In this document: positions 24,413 through 35,850 of the stretch, piece after piece
Layout: each line of letters begins with the position of its first letter
Numbering within the stretch: position 1 is the first letter of the stretch
Assembly (NCBI RefSeq): GCF_000143535.2
Contig: NC_037319.1
Span: forward strand, 1-64,000
DNA length: 64,000 bases
Source of the DNA: Botrytis cinerea B05.10
Taxonomy: Eukaryota > Ascomycota > Leotiomycetes > Helotiales > Sclerotiniaceae
Direction of reading: 5' to 3'
The notes under the pieces: model-generated
What the model saw: the letters and a program-made list of their open reading frames with translations, nothing else
What the model was told of the DNA's origin: nothing
Databases searched by the model: none
Position numbers and translations under genes: made by a program

Positions 24413-26711
24413 TGCTAGAGATGAGAGGAAGACAGCCGAACTGTTAATTGAGGTTGGGAGACAAGAGGAAACGATGTGTAACTTGACAGTAGCTACTCAA
24501 TGACAGCTCGAGACACTTGCTCTTTTGGACACAAATGATAAGGTATTTATGGTGCCCTCAGCGGTCACCTGACAGACGCCAATCCGTCCTAATGAGTGAG
24601 CGTGCATGTTTAAGAAGTCCGATCGCCGAGACGGGAGACGGGAGACGGATAAGCTAAGAGTCCAAAGCCCGTGCCACTATGCAATTTTGCATTCTTTTAT
24701 GGAGGTACAGCTAAAACAATTTTAGGTTGGCTCTATTATCAGCGCAAATATCAACGCGAAGTATCAGCTGAATTAGGCAGAAAATAGGACGCCGTTGAAC
24801 TGTGAAATGTGCAAATAAGCCTTCAAGAGGAAGAAAGATATCTAATCCAGCTAAAACTGCGCACTGACAACAATACATTATAGTAGGGTGAAATGAAATA
24901 CAACTGGTATTACTCAGCCCATTCAGAGGTTTCTTAGAAGATCAAAATGGCGATTATAAAATTAACATTCTTTCTAGTTTATAAAAGAAGAAACTATAAA
25001 TATTGAAACTACAATGTCATGTGACTTTCAGGTCACGTTTTACGCGCACACTAAGTCCGAGAGATAGTGAAGTACGACGGAGTTTTAAATGACTCGGTGA
25101 ATAATAACGGAGCTTAATAATAGTCCGTTATCTCACCCTCAGACCCACGGTGATTACATAGTTTCGGCCTTGATTTCGAGGCAGGAGCCTCCCGAATGTT
25201 CACCATAGGGTCTGAAACAATTTGATTCCGACTTTAATATGAATAGTAACAATTCGACTTTTTCTGATTTTTTTAAATAATATTATTAAATCACTCAATT
25301 ATTGTAGAGCTCTATTATAAGTCTATTATACAAAATTAATTTTTTCATTATTTTGATATAATTTTTATTATTATGACTTTATTTGATTAACTATATACTG
25401 TCAGGAGTGATCCACTTTCCCATTGACCCACAAAAGCGTGGAGTATTCCAGATGCTTCTGGAATAGTGAATCTACTATATATACCCAATCAGGTGATCGC
25501 TCCCTGACATATACAAATATAGCTTTGAAAGTTGAAAAATAATATTTTTAAATAATAATGTTTCAATAAATCAAATAACCCACCCCTTCCAACATCCATC
25601 ACTATCATTATTCTAATTAAATATATATCTATTTCAAAAACCCTATCATTTGTTTCATCCTCCTCATATAATCAGAATCTTAAATAATAAACATTATTAT
25701 TGATTTTGAAAAGGTTAAATACTTTCAACCCTAAATTTCTATCTTCATTCTAAAACCCAATATCTTAAATTAGATTATTGTTAGTGGTGATCATTAAAAA
25801 ATCATAGGAATAATAATTAGGGCATCTATTTATATACTTTAAGTTCAATTTTAATATTTTACAGGGAGCATTGGCTTTTGTCTGTTAGATTGTACTACCA
25901 CTGATGTTTTCATTACAGATTTCAGAGTGATTGTCGTTTGCTATAGGCCAACCCTCCCATTCTGATGCTGGACTTCTGTTTCTTTGATCGGCAAGTGCAT
26001 CCGCTCCCTCGAATTGATGCTTGTGTCGTAGCCATGATTCATTATGATTTTGCATTTGGGTAAGACCCATTATTAGGAAATGAAAGCCAAGCATTTTATT
26101 CCCTATATAACCGATATGCTATCGATTTGAAGCCAGATTTCCATCTGTTTTATCTCTAGGACTCGACAGATCGTTGTTTTGAGGCCTCTTTAAACGCCGA
26201 ATACCTCCGCATCGAACACATGTGAGTTTTAATACATACCTCAGTTTTCTGGTGCTCATAACCTTAATGATCATTAGTTTATAGGAAAAGGGATTAATCA
26301 ATCAAATACACAATCTTAATTCTAGAACCTAAGATAGTAATTCAATAATCAATCAAAATCCTACAGCACCGCATCAATATCCTAGCTATGCATATTCCTG
26401 AAGATACATCGTCAAATGCATTAAACCTGAGGCCTCGGGATGTGACGAAAGATTTCGGACCTGCCCTCTCAGCCATAATTGATAACTTTGAGACTTGTAG
26501 AAAGATAGAAACATGATTTCCTATCACCTTGTGGAACTTATAATGAGCAGATGCATATCCTCTAAGGACATTACAGCCTGATCTAGAGCATAGATTCTCC
26601 ACGACATGGAGAACTAACGAAAGGCATATCACACAAAAGAGTCGTAAATGGGTAAGAGTTATTATATTAAGTCATAGAAACATGTAGCTATCAATCAATT
26701 CCACCAATAAC
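24413..26711. other. Gene-poor, partly AT-rich region
   Basis: No gene is firmly supported over about 2.3 kb. The stretch from 25250 to 25860 is very AT-rich and holds the 111-bp inverted-repeat element at 25399. On the minus strand between 25885 and 26632, three short open frames could be exons of a small gene, one starting MAERAGPKSFVTSRG near 26475. No family was recognised and the splice joins are not compelling, so it is not called. Confidence 0.45.
25399..25509. mobile_element. 111-bp inverted-repeat element (MITE-like), least degraded copy
   Basis: The element begins TGTCAGGAGTGATCCAC and ends, read on the other strand, TGTCAGGGAGCGATCAC, so its termini are imperfect inverted repeats of about 17 bp. 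It sits between TATA-like flanks (TATATA-C on the left, TATACA on the right), which may include a short target duplication. Two further copies of exactly the same length lie in opposite orientation at 63066-63176 and 63393-63503. It is too short to code for a transposase, so it would be non-autonomous. The family is not assigned. Confidence 0.72.
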
Positions 26712-28739
26712 CTAGCTCATGCAAATTGCATGGAACATCTCATCATCCTCAACAGACCAAACCCTAAATTCATAAGTGGTTACCATTTTCCACCATTGGT
26801 ACTCTCTATCCGTTTCCTCGTGATCGAACAGAAGAATTGCAAATTTTGAGCGATCCTTTATACAAAATGTTGAAGTTGTTAGATTAATGTACGTGTCCGA
26901 TAAATTGAACAATGATTTTTCTATCATATTTATCAAGTTAGGTTTTCCATAACTCTTATGTTCAATGATCATGACCCATTCAAAGTTTGGTTCGGTAATC
27001 ATAGTTAGCCCAATTACATCCAATCCAAAGTTTCCAACTATAATAGATGGACTATGAAGAGAGTAATGAATGACATTTTCTTGGAAATGTACTCTCAGTG
27101 CATCGACAGCATCATCCACATCTAGATTCGTCAATTTTGGGAGAACTTTGGAGAACTCAAATATCGGTCCATCACCTGGATCAATTTGTGATGTGGTGTT
27201 GCAAATGTATTCATCAATCGAGAAGATACTTTGAATCTGAGGATAACTCATAGCCATATGATGTATTAGAGTCATCATTGCTAGCGAAGTAAGCCCATGT
27301 AAGAGGGATGGTCCAACATCCTCATTGTTTTCTACTGCAGCGTAACTATGAAAGACATGGAAACACGAGAGTGATACTTGACTTAACCAATACTGATCAA
27401 CTTCAGTAATTTTGGTTATCAAATGTGAGATCAACCTCAAAGTTCGCGGCTCCTCCACTTTGGAAGGCCTGGCTTGAAATTGATGAATTAAACGTAAGGC
27501 AGAGCTCATAGGGAGGGACATGTCTTCATTTGAAATCTCTAAAATCTCTGCGTCATGTCTAGAAGTGATCGGATTTTGTACTAACCAAAGTTGGTGTGAA
27601 GAATGATGATCAAGAATTAGTTCTTGTTCTTCATTCAGAGGATAATATGCATTTCTAAATATGTTGCACCATCTATTCTTCATATCTTCTGGAATCTCCA
27701 ACAGTAGACCAATACAAGAACAAAATAAATTTTCCTGATACTCGGATTCATTTTGTAAGCCTCTGTAATCTTGTTTCAAGGACATGAGCTCTTCACTTGC
27801 AGATTTTTCAGATTCTTGTTCTTTTAAAGAGCTCTTGTACCTCTTTCTTAGGGCTTCGAACTTTTTCTTTTCCAAGTCCAAAGCCTTTTCAGCTAATCTG
27901 ATGTTATCATTTAGTTTGGAAACTTCCACCTTGGATGCATTCCATGAATCTAGGTTTCTCTTGGCATCATCTTTATTATTCTTGACACCAATTTCCAAAT
28001 TCGTGATTCGACCATTGAGCTCATTGACCTTGTCATCAAGTCTTTTGTTTTTTTGTTTCTCTTTCTCGAGGCTTTCACGTAATTTATGAATGAGATTAGC
28101 ATCAGGTAGAGTTGCTGGTACTTGCACAGCATTACTCAATTGTTCTTGTAAGTCACTAATTTGATTGCGGAGGGGCAACAATTCAGCATTTTCTAGCAAT
28201 CTCTTTGTTGCAGGACTCAAGCTTCTGATATTATCTAAGGACTTATTATTCAAAAGAATGAGAGCATATGCTTCCCCAATCATTGATTCGGCGTCTTGCT
28301 GTTCTCTAGCAAGGATATTTCGTACCCTGTCTGCTGATGCTTTGTCATGCTCTTCAGGATCCTTGACTTGACGTTCATCTCGATCATTCCAAAGTTCTTC
28401 AAGTCTTTTCCTCGCTGCATCCAATTGAGTCATTTTAGATTCATATGAAGCAGTTAGGACTTGGTATCTCTCCCATTTTTGTTTTGAAATGGAAACTTTG
28501 CCAAATTCTGTATTACAATCTTTCAAGAATGTATCCACTTTTTGAATGTACTCTTCCATGTGTTGAATTTTTTCATTGGCCACAGCTCCAGGTCTGGGTA
28601 TATCATTAAAGGCATTAAACAACCCATAATTATTTGGTAATGCCATCTTGGTTATTTTCGTGCTTTCACACAATGTATCTATATGTTGATGAAGATGTTT
28701 TTGTTCGACATGAAGTTCAAAGTGTAAAGTGGAAGTCAT
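26712..28739 (-). CDS. Hypothetical coiled-coil protein
   Basis: A single uninterrupted frame of 675 aa begins at the ATG at 28739; an internal ATG (MALPNNYGLF) could also serve. The N-terminal half is rich in Lys, Glu and Leu with long heptad-like stretches, roughly residues 55-125 and 195-325 (for example LRESLEKEKQKNKRLDDKV), indicating coiled coils. The C-terminal half, about 330-675, is a mixed globular region with many aromatic residues. There is no signal peptide, transmembrane segment, zinc finger or catalytic motif. I do not recognise the family. It lies next to the zinc-knuckle gene, in the same orientation and 0.4 kb away. The intact long frame in an otherwise AT-rich, decayed neighbourhood argues that the gene is real and under constraint. 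Confidence 0.75.
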   Translation of the reverse strand: MTSTLHFELHVEQKHLHQHIDTLCESTKITKMALPNNYGLFNAFNDIPRPGAVANEKIQHMEEYIQKVDTFLKDCNTEFGKVSISKQKWERYQVLTASYESKMTQLDAARKRLEELWNDRDERQVKDPEEHDKASADRVRNILAREQQDAESMIGEAYALILLNNKSLDNIRSLSPATKRLLENAELLPLRNQISDLQEQLSNAVQVPATLPDANLIHKLRESLEKEKQKNKRLDDKVNELNGRITNLEIGVKNNKDDAKRNLDSWNASKVEVSKLNDNIRLAEKALDLEKKKFEALRKRYKSSLKEQESEKSASEELMSLKQDYRGLQNESEYQENLFCSCIGLLLEIPEDMKNRWCNIFRNAYYPLNEEQELILDHHSSHQLWLVQNPITSRHDAEILEISNEDMSLPMSSALRLIHQFQARPSKVEEPRTLRLISHLITKITEVDQYWLSQVSLSCFHVFHSYAAVENNEDVGPSLLHGLTSLAMMTLIHHMAMSYPQIQSIFSIDEYICNTTSQIDPGDGPIFEFSKVLPKLTNLDVDDAVDALRVHFQENVIHYSLHSPSIIVGNFGLDVIGLTMITEPNFEWVMIIEHKSYGKPNLINMIEKSLFNLSDTYINLTTSTFCIKDRSKFAILLFDHEETDREYQWWKMVTTYEFRVWSVEDDEMFHAICMS

Positions 28740-29140
28740 GAAATTAGTCTAACTTTAATAGGGAAAGCGGAAAAGCGGAAAAGTGGGGAAGCTGGCAAAG
28801 CGAACTCTGGTTGGTGTAATATGTTTCGATGGGATTGCATGATATCATGTCATTATATGATTGTTACTTTCATTTACATCTTTATCTAACATTCTAATGC
28901 TTACACTTGACGAATTTCATGTTTCTTTTGGATAGGTCTTATATTTGAGTTCTAGCGTTAGAGTGAAAATAGAAAATGTGGATATGATGCATGAGGAATT
29001 GAATCATTTAAGTTATGTTGGATCACAATTCAGTTGTCAAAAGGATTGTTAAAGTTATAATCTTGTGATTCTACCATTTCTCAAAAATTAAGTCGGCCCT
29101 TCCTTCCCCTCCTTCCATTCACGCACCCATTCCATCCCTA
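28740..29140. other. Spacer between coiled-coil and zinc-knuckle genes
   Basis: This 400-bp spacer lies between two genes in the same orientation. A short purine-rich repeat (GGAAAAGCGGAAAAGTGGGGAA-like) lies at about 28762-28795. Nothing else is recognised. Confidence 0.5.
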
Positions 29141-30745
29141 TCAGTCGTACAAGTGTCTATCATCAAATCGAACACTCTTACTACTTTTATTACTAGCTCC
29201 GCTATCAGAGCGCCTCACACTCGAAACTCCGATTCCACGGCTAGGTCCAGAACCCGATCCACGGCTAGGTCTAGATTTAGATCCACGTCCAGACTCAGAC
29301 TTGTGACCGGAGTTACCTTCCTTGTTGTGGTGGAGATTATCTGGATGTAAGTTTGGATATTTTCTCCAACACTTCGCTTCTAGATGGCCAAATACCCCGC
29401 AATAGTGGCAGGATTTGTCGTTTGCCCCAGAATTTCTGTCTCCAGGATCATCATTTTGAGTTGACAAGGATCTAGATTTATTCTTAGAGCCAAGAGCACC
29501 ATCACCACTTGACAACTGTCCAGCTACCTTCTTAGAAGATTCGACTGTGGTCTCCTTTGGTGTGACAGGAGCATCGTGCATGGGAATATCATCTTGACAC
29601 CAATCCCTGGGCTCAAATTCAGGACCATCTTTGATAATATAAGTCTCAGGATTTGGTCCTCCATCATCAAGCGAAATTCGATAGTAAAATAGCATATATC
29701 GACCTTTGTCTTCAATTGACCATCGCTTTCCAGTCGCTTCGTATTCTGACCTCGCAGTTCCTTCAATTTGCCCTCCGACAGTCTGGTGAGGTTTGATCTC
29801 TTTGCCTTTGTAGGTATACGTACGGATATCATCTTTGAGGCCATTTTTGTCTCCTAACCTAATTATGGCGGTTATAACATAGGTGTGTTTCCTGTCGTCG
29901 CAAACGAATTCCACTTCATCTGGATTCAAAGGTGTGGTCATAAATCCAGCCATTTGGAAAGTTCTGATTTCGGATATGGACCGGCCCTTCTTTCCTGGTT
30001 CGTACAGAATTGAAAAGAAGTATGGCCTCGCCGAGAAGTGCGCACGCAAGTGATTTCCCCTCTTTACACCCAAAAACTGTCTGTTGATGAATTGGTCTAT
30101 TTCGAGGCTTCCATCCCATTTCAATTCGTTGAATCGCAGGAAAGTTTCTAGATCCACTTCGCCTTTCTTCCATGCAGTGTCGGGCTCATCAACCATCTTC
30201 TGGATGACCAAACGACTTGCGACATTCAAGCAAGGATGCTCTTTGAAGAGCCATCGAAGTCTCTGGTGGCCAAAGATACTTTCGAATGAGAGATCCGCGT
30301 TCTTGATGTCTTCCTCTGAAAGCTCTTGAGTACCGAGAAGTTTTTTCACAAGCTGATATTTGACTTCATGATCTTCCTCTGATCTCCAGCCAATATTTGA
30401 CCAGGCAGCCTTGTAGAATGCAGTTTCCTCTGCCGTGATTGTGATTTCAGGAATGCCGAAGTTTGCATTGAGACTCAGAAAGTGTCGGAGTAGTGTTAAT
30501 GCAACATCGATTGGAGTTACATCGACTGTGAAAGCAAGTTGTCTGAGGCGCGTTGCTGATGATTGTTTGAACGTCGAATCATTAATAATTGACACCGATT
30601 TATCAACTTTGCATCCCTCCAAAGGTCGAACAATCATAAAACAATGTGCATGTTTCACGATGTTTCCAGGATATGCTTCTTTCAAGCTCTTGACTGTGTT
30701 AGTCGTTTCATTTGATGGCTCTTTCTGTTCCATATTTGATGTCAT
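29141..30745 (-). CDS. Hypothetical protein with C-terminal CCHC zinc knuckle
   Basis: A single 534-aa frame starts at the ATG at 30745. Residues up to about 375 form a globular region without a recognised domain. A polar linker leads to one CCHC knuckle (CHYCGVFGHLEAKC, near residue 450; spacing C-x2-C-x4-H-x4-C). The protein ends in a Ser/Arg/Gly-rich tail with repeated SRPSRG- and SGPSRG-type units. The knuckle plus basic tail suggests binding of single-stranded nucleic acid. Zinc knuckles of this type also occur in retrotransposon Gag, but no capsid-like domain, protease or polymerase is attached, and the adjacent gypsy remnant is on the other strand. I therefore treat it as a host or domesticated gene of unknown function. 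Confidence 0.72.
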   Translation of the reverse strand: MTSNMEQKEPSNETTNTVKSLKEAYPGNIVKHAHCFMIVRPLEGCKVDKSVSIINDSTFKQSSATRLRQLAFTVDVTPIDVALTLLRHFLSLNANFGIPEITITAEETAFYKAAWSNIGWRSEEDHEVKYQLVKKLLGTQELSEEDIKNADLSFESIFGHQRLRWLFKEHPCLNVASRLVIQKMVDEPDTAWKKGEVDLETFLRFNELKWDGSLEIDQFINRQFLGVKRGNHLRAHFSARPYFFSILYEPGKKGRSISEIRTFQMAGFMTTPLNPDEVEFVCDDRKHTYVITAIIRLGDKNGLKDDIRTYTYKGKEIKPHQTVGGQIEGTARSEYEATGKRWSIEDKGRYMLFYYRISLDDGGPNPETYIIKDGPEFEPRDWCQDDIPMHDAPVTPKETTVESSKKVAGQLSSGDGALGSKNKSRSLSTQNDDPGDRNSGANDKSCHYCGVFGHLEAKCWRKYPNLHPDNLHHNKEGNSGHKSESGRGSKSRPSRGSGSGPSRGIGVSSVRRSDSGASNKSSKSVRFDDRHLYD

Positions 30746-32349
30746 TTTTATGCAATCAAATCCTCCAAAAGATTAAATTGTAGAATTGAGAAAACAGTAG
30801 TCAGACCTTAAAGGAAACTTACGCCGACAAAATGAAAGTTCAAGCAAGCGAAAAACTTCAAAAAGTGAATCCAGGTCATCACGGTACCTCTTTTATCCGA
30901 CTGATACAACAAGAAGCATGGTCTCATGGACCAAACGTTAACCATATCACAATGTTCATGAAGCATGCCACATCATCAATTTTAAAACATCTCTATGATA
31001 CGAATACCTGGTAGCATTGAAAGTGTGGTATGTTAACTTGGATTTGTCCATTCGTTTGGATTCTTGGTGACGGGGAAATGTATCATTCAAGTGTATCGAG
31101 ACTCCTCCGAATTACTCGGGGTCAAGAAAGTTCCCAGGCCCAATGGATCCTACAGCAGTACCGCAAGAATACGAAGGTCAAGAGAAGATTGAAGTTGGCG
31201 TTTCATTGAAGAATCAGAGCGCAGTTCCGCAGATCAATAGAAACAATACCTTCCCAGTTTCTACATCGATAGAGGTCAATTCAAATACAGGTAAGTATGA
31301 CAAGCCCCTCCATTCATTCAACTACCCCTTAAGCCCCATTTTCTTCTAGCTAACAGGTGAAATGTAGTCTCAACATCCCATATACCACTATTTCTCAACC
31401 AATAATCTTCCGAGTCGAAAGAAGTAATTTCGAAATTTCCATACCGTCCAATTTTACATCACACTGAGCAATCATATCCGCATTCATGTTAACATCAAAA
31501 TGACGTCCCGGCTTTCACCAACCAAAAGAGAATAACCTCCAGTACTGTATCGGATCCCAACTCGCATGGCAATTACATGTATGGTTCGAACGATGAAATT
31601 GAACAATACCTTCTGTGTGGCGAGCTGTTAAGAGTCTGTGAACACAGCACAGAATCGAAAGCAAGCTGGCTCAACAGTACATTCAATAAATCACCGGAAT
31701 GGAGTTCTACACGAACGACATGACGAATATGACAATACACAACGCGAAATCCTCAACTACAAGACCAATTACGGAAAATTTTCCAGCCATTCCCGACCTC
31801 AGTTGTTCAAGATTCTTCGCTACGATCCGGTACAAGATTCCGAAGAAGAGGAGCTATGCACATTACCAACCGAGTGAATCGATCAAGGGCTTCTACGAAT
31901 ATATAGTTGTTTGATCTGACGTTGACAGGATAACTAGAACTAGTCAAGCTCGAGCCAATTCAATATGTGCCGTCGACAGTGGGTAAAGTGGAGATTAAAC
32001 ATCAAAAATGATTCGCACCCAGGGGATGAACATCTTGTTCCCATTGTGACGGCTGTGCTGGACACGGTGCGGCAACTTTAGAAAGAGGTGTAAACATCTG
32101 AATGATATTCGATTAGGTGGGAGGGCGCGTGGATAAATACAATAGGAATAATGCAAAGGTGTGAATTGAAATTGGTGACTAGTTGTATGATGGGTGAGAG
32201 GTTCCAAAAGTGCTCAACATGAGGTCTTATGCAAAATCAAGAGCTTCAAGTCCTAGTAGTGACCATTTAGTGATGCAGATTACTCAACCGAAGTCTAAAA
32301 GGTCGAGCCCGCTGTCTGCTGAGGACCACATTCAATTGAATGGTATGAC
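30746..32349. other. Degenerate region upstream of retrotransposon remnant
   Basis: Short plus-strand open frames near 30832-31014, 31143-31349 and 31638-31914 have no recognised motif. They may be decayed parts of the same repeat block that continues into the gypsy remnant, but no LTR could be identified. There is no supported gene. Confidence 0.4.
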
Positions 32350-34960
32350 AATTGAATTGCAGATATGACCAGAGTGAACGATTAAATCTCAGATCAGTCT
32401 GCGGTAATCAAGAATCCAACAAAGAAGGACCAAGATCCTCTAGAAGAACGAACCACCCGTGCTACGCGAGAGGAAATGCTTCAAAGCAAAATCCAGATCC
32501 TTCAAGAATAAGTAGCGGCTCTGCGTACACAGCTGAACGCAAAATATCTCCACGCCCCCGAATCATCACCAAATTTGGGCCAAAGTTCTTCAAATAAAAG
32601 AATTTATGACGATTCCTTTGGAGCACCACAGGATCAATCTCGTCAGAAGGCACGATTGAGCAATGAATATTAGGTAGATGATGATCTAGTCACAGACATC
32701 ATTGGCGGAGGGCCAGTATACCCAAAAATGTCATCCATGGGGGATCGCTGATATTGCAAGAACTGAATGTATCCTGGGATACAATTGACTCGCAACGGTG
32801 AGCGCCAATTACAATTGGGTTGAGGCCACATGTGGCCTTCCTAAATGCATGTCAACAGAGGAATTAGGGGATGCTGATAATTCTCATGAAGATCTTGAAA
32901 TCAATGAATGTGCATTCGTCAACTGGCGGTTCTCCCCAGATTTTAACCCCCAAGTCGAAGCTGACCAAAGGAATAAGCCTAGTTCAAGCCTCTGAGGCCT
33001 CTGGCGGTTTGCCACCCAAATTTGCCGAATTTCTTGATGTGTTTGATGAAGAAAAGGCCCAGGAATTACTCAAGACTGGGGATTCTTAAACAATACCTTA
33101 ACGAAAATCTCGCCATAGGTTGAATACAGACTTCAAAGAGTCTGGTAGATGCACCCGTCCTGTTTTCGTCAAAGGCAGACGGGAGCCTAGGACTCTGTGT
33201 GGATTATCGAGCTCTCAACAACATCACCGTCAAGGACCGGTACTATCTACCCTTGGATTAGAGATTCTGGATAGACTGATTGGAGCTCAGTAGTTCACAA
33301 AGCTTGATTTACGAAAAGCTTGTTATCGAACAAGCATCAAAGAGGATCATGAGGGAAAGCAGCATTTTGATCGGGAAATGGTCACTTCGAATACTTGATC
33401 ATGCCTTTTGGGCTGGCCAACGCCCCAGAAATTTTCAAAGCTCATATCGACAGTAGCTTCTCCGACTTGATGTCAATGTGATTATCTATCTGCATGACAT
33501 CCCCGTAATTTTCCATGGCAACTCCAAAGACATTGAGCATATGAGAGGAGTGCTCCGTCAATTGAAGCAGAATGGAATCTACGCCAAATTGTCAAAATGT
33601 GAGTCTAATACTTAACAAGTAGAGTTCTTAGGGTTCGTCATCAATGCAAAAAGAACCGCCTTGGAGAAATCTCGAGCAGAGGCCATCTAACATTGACCGG
33701 AACACAAGGGTTTCCGAGGCATTCAAGTGTTTATCGGGTTTGCAAGCTTCTACCGGCGGTTTATTGAGGGATTCTCTCTGATGGTCAAGCCATCGAAGTC
33801 GATGCTAAAAGTAATGGAGAATGAAGTCAAATTTAGCCCCTTCGATTTGTACGAGAAGGCCAAACAAGGATTCGAGAACTTGAAGAAGGCTTTCACAACC
33901 GCTTCGATGTTTAGAATTTCCAACCCTTAAGCCGCTTCTCGTTTGGAAACTGACACTTCAGAATATTTTATCGCCTGACTCATCAGTCAATAGTACAATG
34001 ATGAAGAACATTCACAAGTGCATTGGCAACCAGTCGAGCTCTGGTATAGGAAACTCAACGGCGCCGAAAGAGAATATAAAACTCATGACAGTGAGCTCTT
34101 GGCTATCGTAAAATGCTCTATGCATTAGAGACATCATTTTGAAGGAAGTCTTTTCCCGGTGGAAGTTTTGACTGAGCATCAGAATTACCGATACTTTATG
34201 ACTACGACCAAGCTGTCTTTGAGGCAGTCTCAGTGGGTACTGGAGCTCTCACGGTATGACTTTGAAATACGCCATCAACCAGGGAAGAACAGTCCAACAG
34301 ATGTTCCGTCTCGATGGCCAAATTTCTCAAAGAACCTTGATGAGGATCTAACCTTACCCACATTTCAACAGAAACTTAGGCATGACCTGGCTGCTGTAGG
34401 GATTGCGAGTTTAGGGAACAGGGATGCCATCCAAAATCAGATATTTATGGTAAATTAGGCTCAACCAGCGGATTAAATGCAAGAACAGAGCTCGCCTCTG
34501 AGTCACTTTCATAAAGTGAGTAGCGCCCTACAAAACTTGGTACCAAGATGTCCAGTGGCACGAATCTCGATCAAGGAAAAGGCTATAGACGATGCTTTAT
34601 ATTCAATGATCAAGATTTTGAAGCTAATTCAAAGGAACGATGCTTTCTGTAAAGCAAAGAATTCCTTGCTAGTCGCACATTCTTCAAAGCATGAAAAGTC
34701 TTTCAGAGTCGATGTTTAAGGCGTGCTGAGAAATGGTCACGCGGTACTCGTGCCAGAAGTTCTTGCTCTGCGAGAAGAAACCTTACAGATGTGCCGCCCA
34801 CTACATTATTGCACATGAGTTTGTTGAGGACAAAAACCCCTGGAGGTGGACAGTTTTTAGGAGCTGGGAAGTTCTAGTATTCAGGTACCATTGGCGCAAG
34901 AGTAGACTGGGTAGACTCGGGTGGCTATTGATGTAAAAGTAGACTCAGGTTAGATGTAAG
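32350..34960 (+). mobile_element. Degenerate Ty3/gypsy LTR-retrotransposon (gag-pol remnant)
   Basis: Fragments of gag-pol appear in order on the plus strand in shifting frames with stops. A gag-like coiled-coil stretch lies at about 32410-32680. A PPKFAEFLDVFDEEKA segment upstream of RT lies near 33015. RT motifs [17 protein letters not shown] and MPFGLANAPEIF lie at about 33200-33440, and the active-site region reads YLHDI instead of the usual YLDDI near 33485. An EFLGFVI connection lies near 33628, RNase H-type TEHQNYRYFM and SRYDFEIRHQPGKNSP lie at 34165-34300, and a trace of the integrase N-terminal region follows. No complete integrase core and no LTRs are visible. It is inactive: many stops, frameshifts and a lost catalytic Asp. 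Confidence 0.85.
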
Positions 34961-35099
34961 CGAAGAGGGGTAGATTTAGGATAGGAGGATTAGATTGAGA
35001 ATTAATACAGGAGGTTACATTATTTCTAGAAGTTCTAAGGGGTTTTTTCTTTCCTCAGCCTTTAGTTTATCAATAAAAATACGGTGTAGTTTTCATTCC

Positions 35100-35850
35100 C
35101 TTCTATCCACTATACGGTCGAATCGCTAATGTTTTCGGTCGTCGGAATTCTGACATTTGTGCCATTACACTTTTCGTTCTCGGTAGTGGAATATCTGGTA
35201 GTGCAAACAGTCCTGTCATGCTCATCGCTGGCAGAACTGTGCAAAGTCTCGGCGTGGCAGGAACCTACGTGTTAGGCGATATCATCATATGCGACCTCGT
35301 TCCATCACGTCATCGCGGTTCTTAATTAAGTGCTGTACTCTCATCCGCTGGTATCGGTTCCACAATAGGCCCAGTTATAAGTGGAGTGCTCGCAGCTTCT
35401 AGTTGGCGCTGGATCTTCTACATGAGTCTTCCTATAGGCATCATAGATATTGCTGGGCTACTACTACTACTGAAAGCCAAGTACAATCGCAGCCCTACCT
35501 GAATTCATGCGCTAAAAAGGGTGGAATTTATCGGTGCTCTCATCTTTATTCCTTCAACAATTTCGGTATTCCTTGGGCTCATCACAGACGGCGTTAGACA
35601 TTCATGGTCCTCTTGGCGAGTCATCTTACCTCTAGTTGCTGGAATTCTCGGATGGATTATCTACCTTATTCACCAAGCTACTTCGTCTATCTGTCCATCT
35701 CCAAGTAATCCTCCAAGACTCTAAAACCGGACTTCCGCAACCACCTTTCTTCTCATCTTCTTATGCTCCGTTGTACTCCAATCTATATCATACTTTATCC
35801 CTGTCTATTTTCAAGGTTTTCAGCTCGTCTCTTCAAAGGGTTAGGTTTAG
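35100..35850 (+). pseudogene. MFS transporter pseudogene (DHA2-like)
   Basis: The translated segments YGRIANVFGRRNSD, GRTVQSLGVAGTYVLGDII, STIGPVISGVLAASSWRWIFY and FIPVYFQGFQ line up in order with an MFS exporter like the one at 3003. The frame is broken by stops near 35324 and 35500 and by a shift near 35690-35725. Neither the first helix nor the C-terminal third is visible, so it is truncated at both ends. It abuts the 3' side of the gypsy remnant. It is a decayed paralogue rather than a working transporter. Confidence 0.8.
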
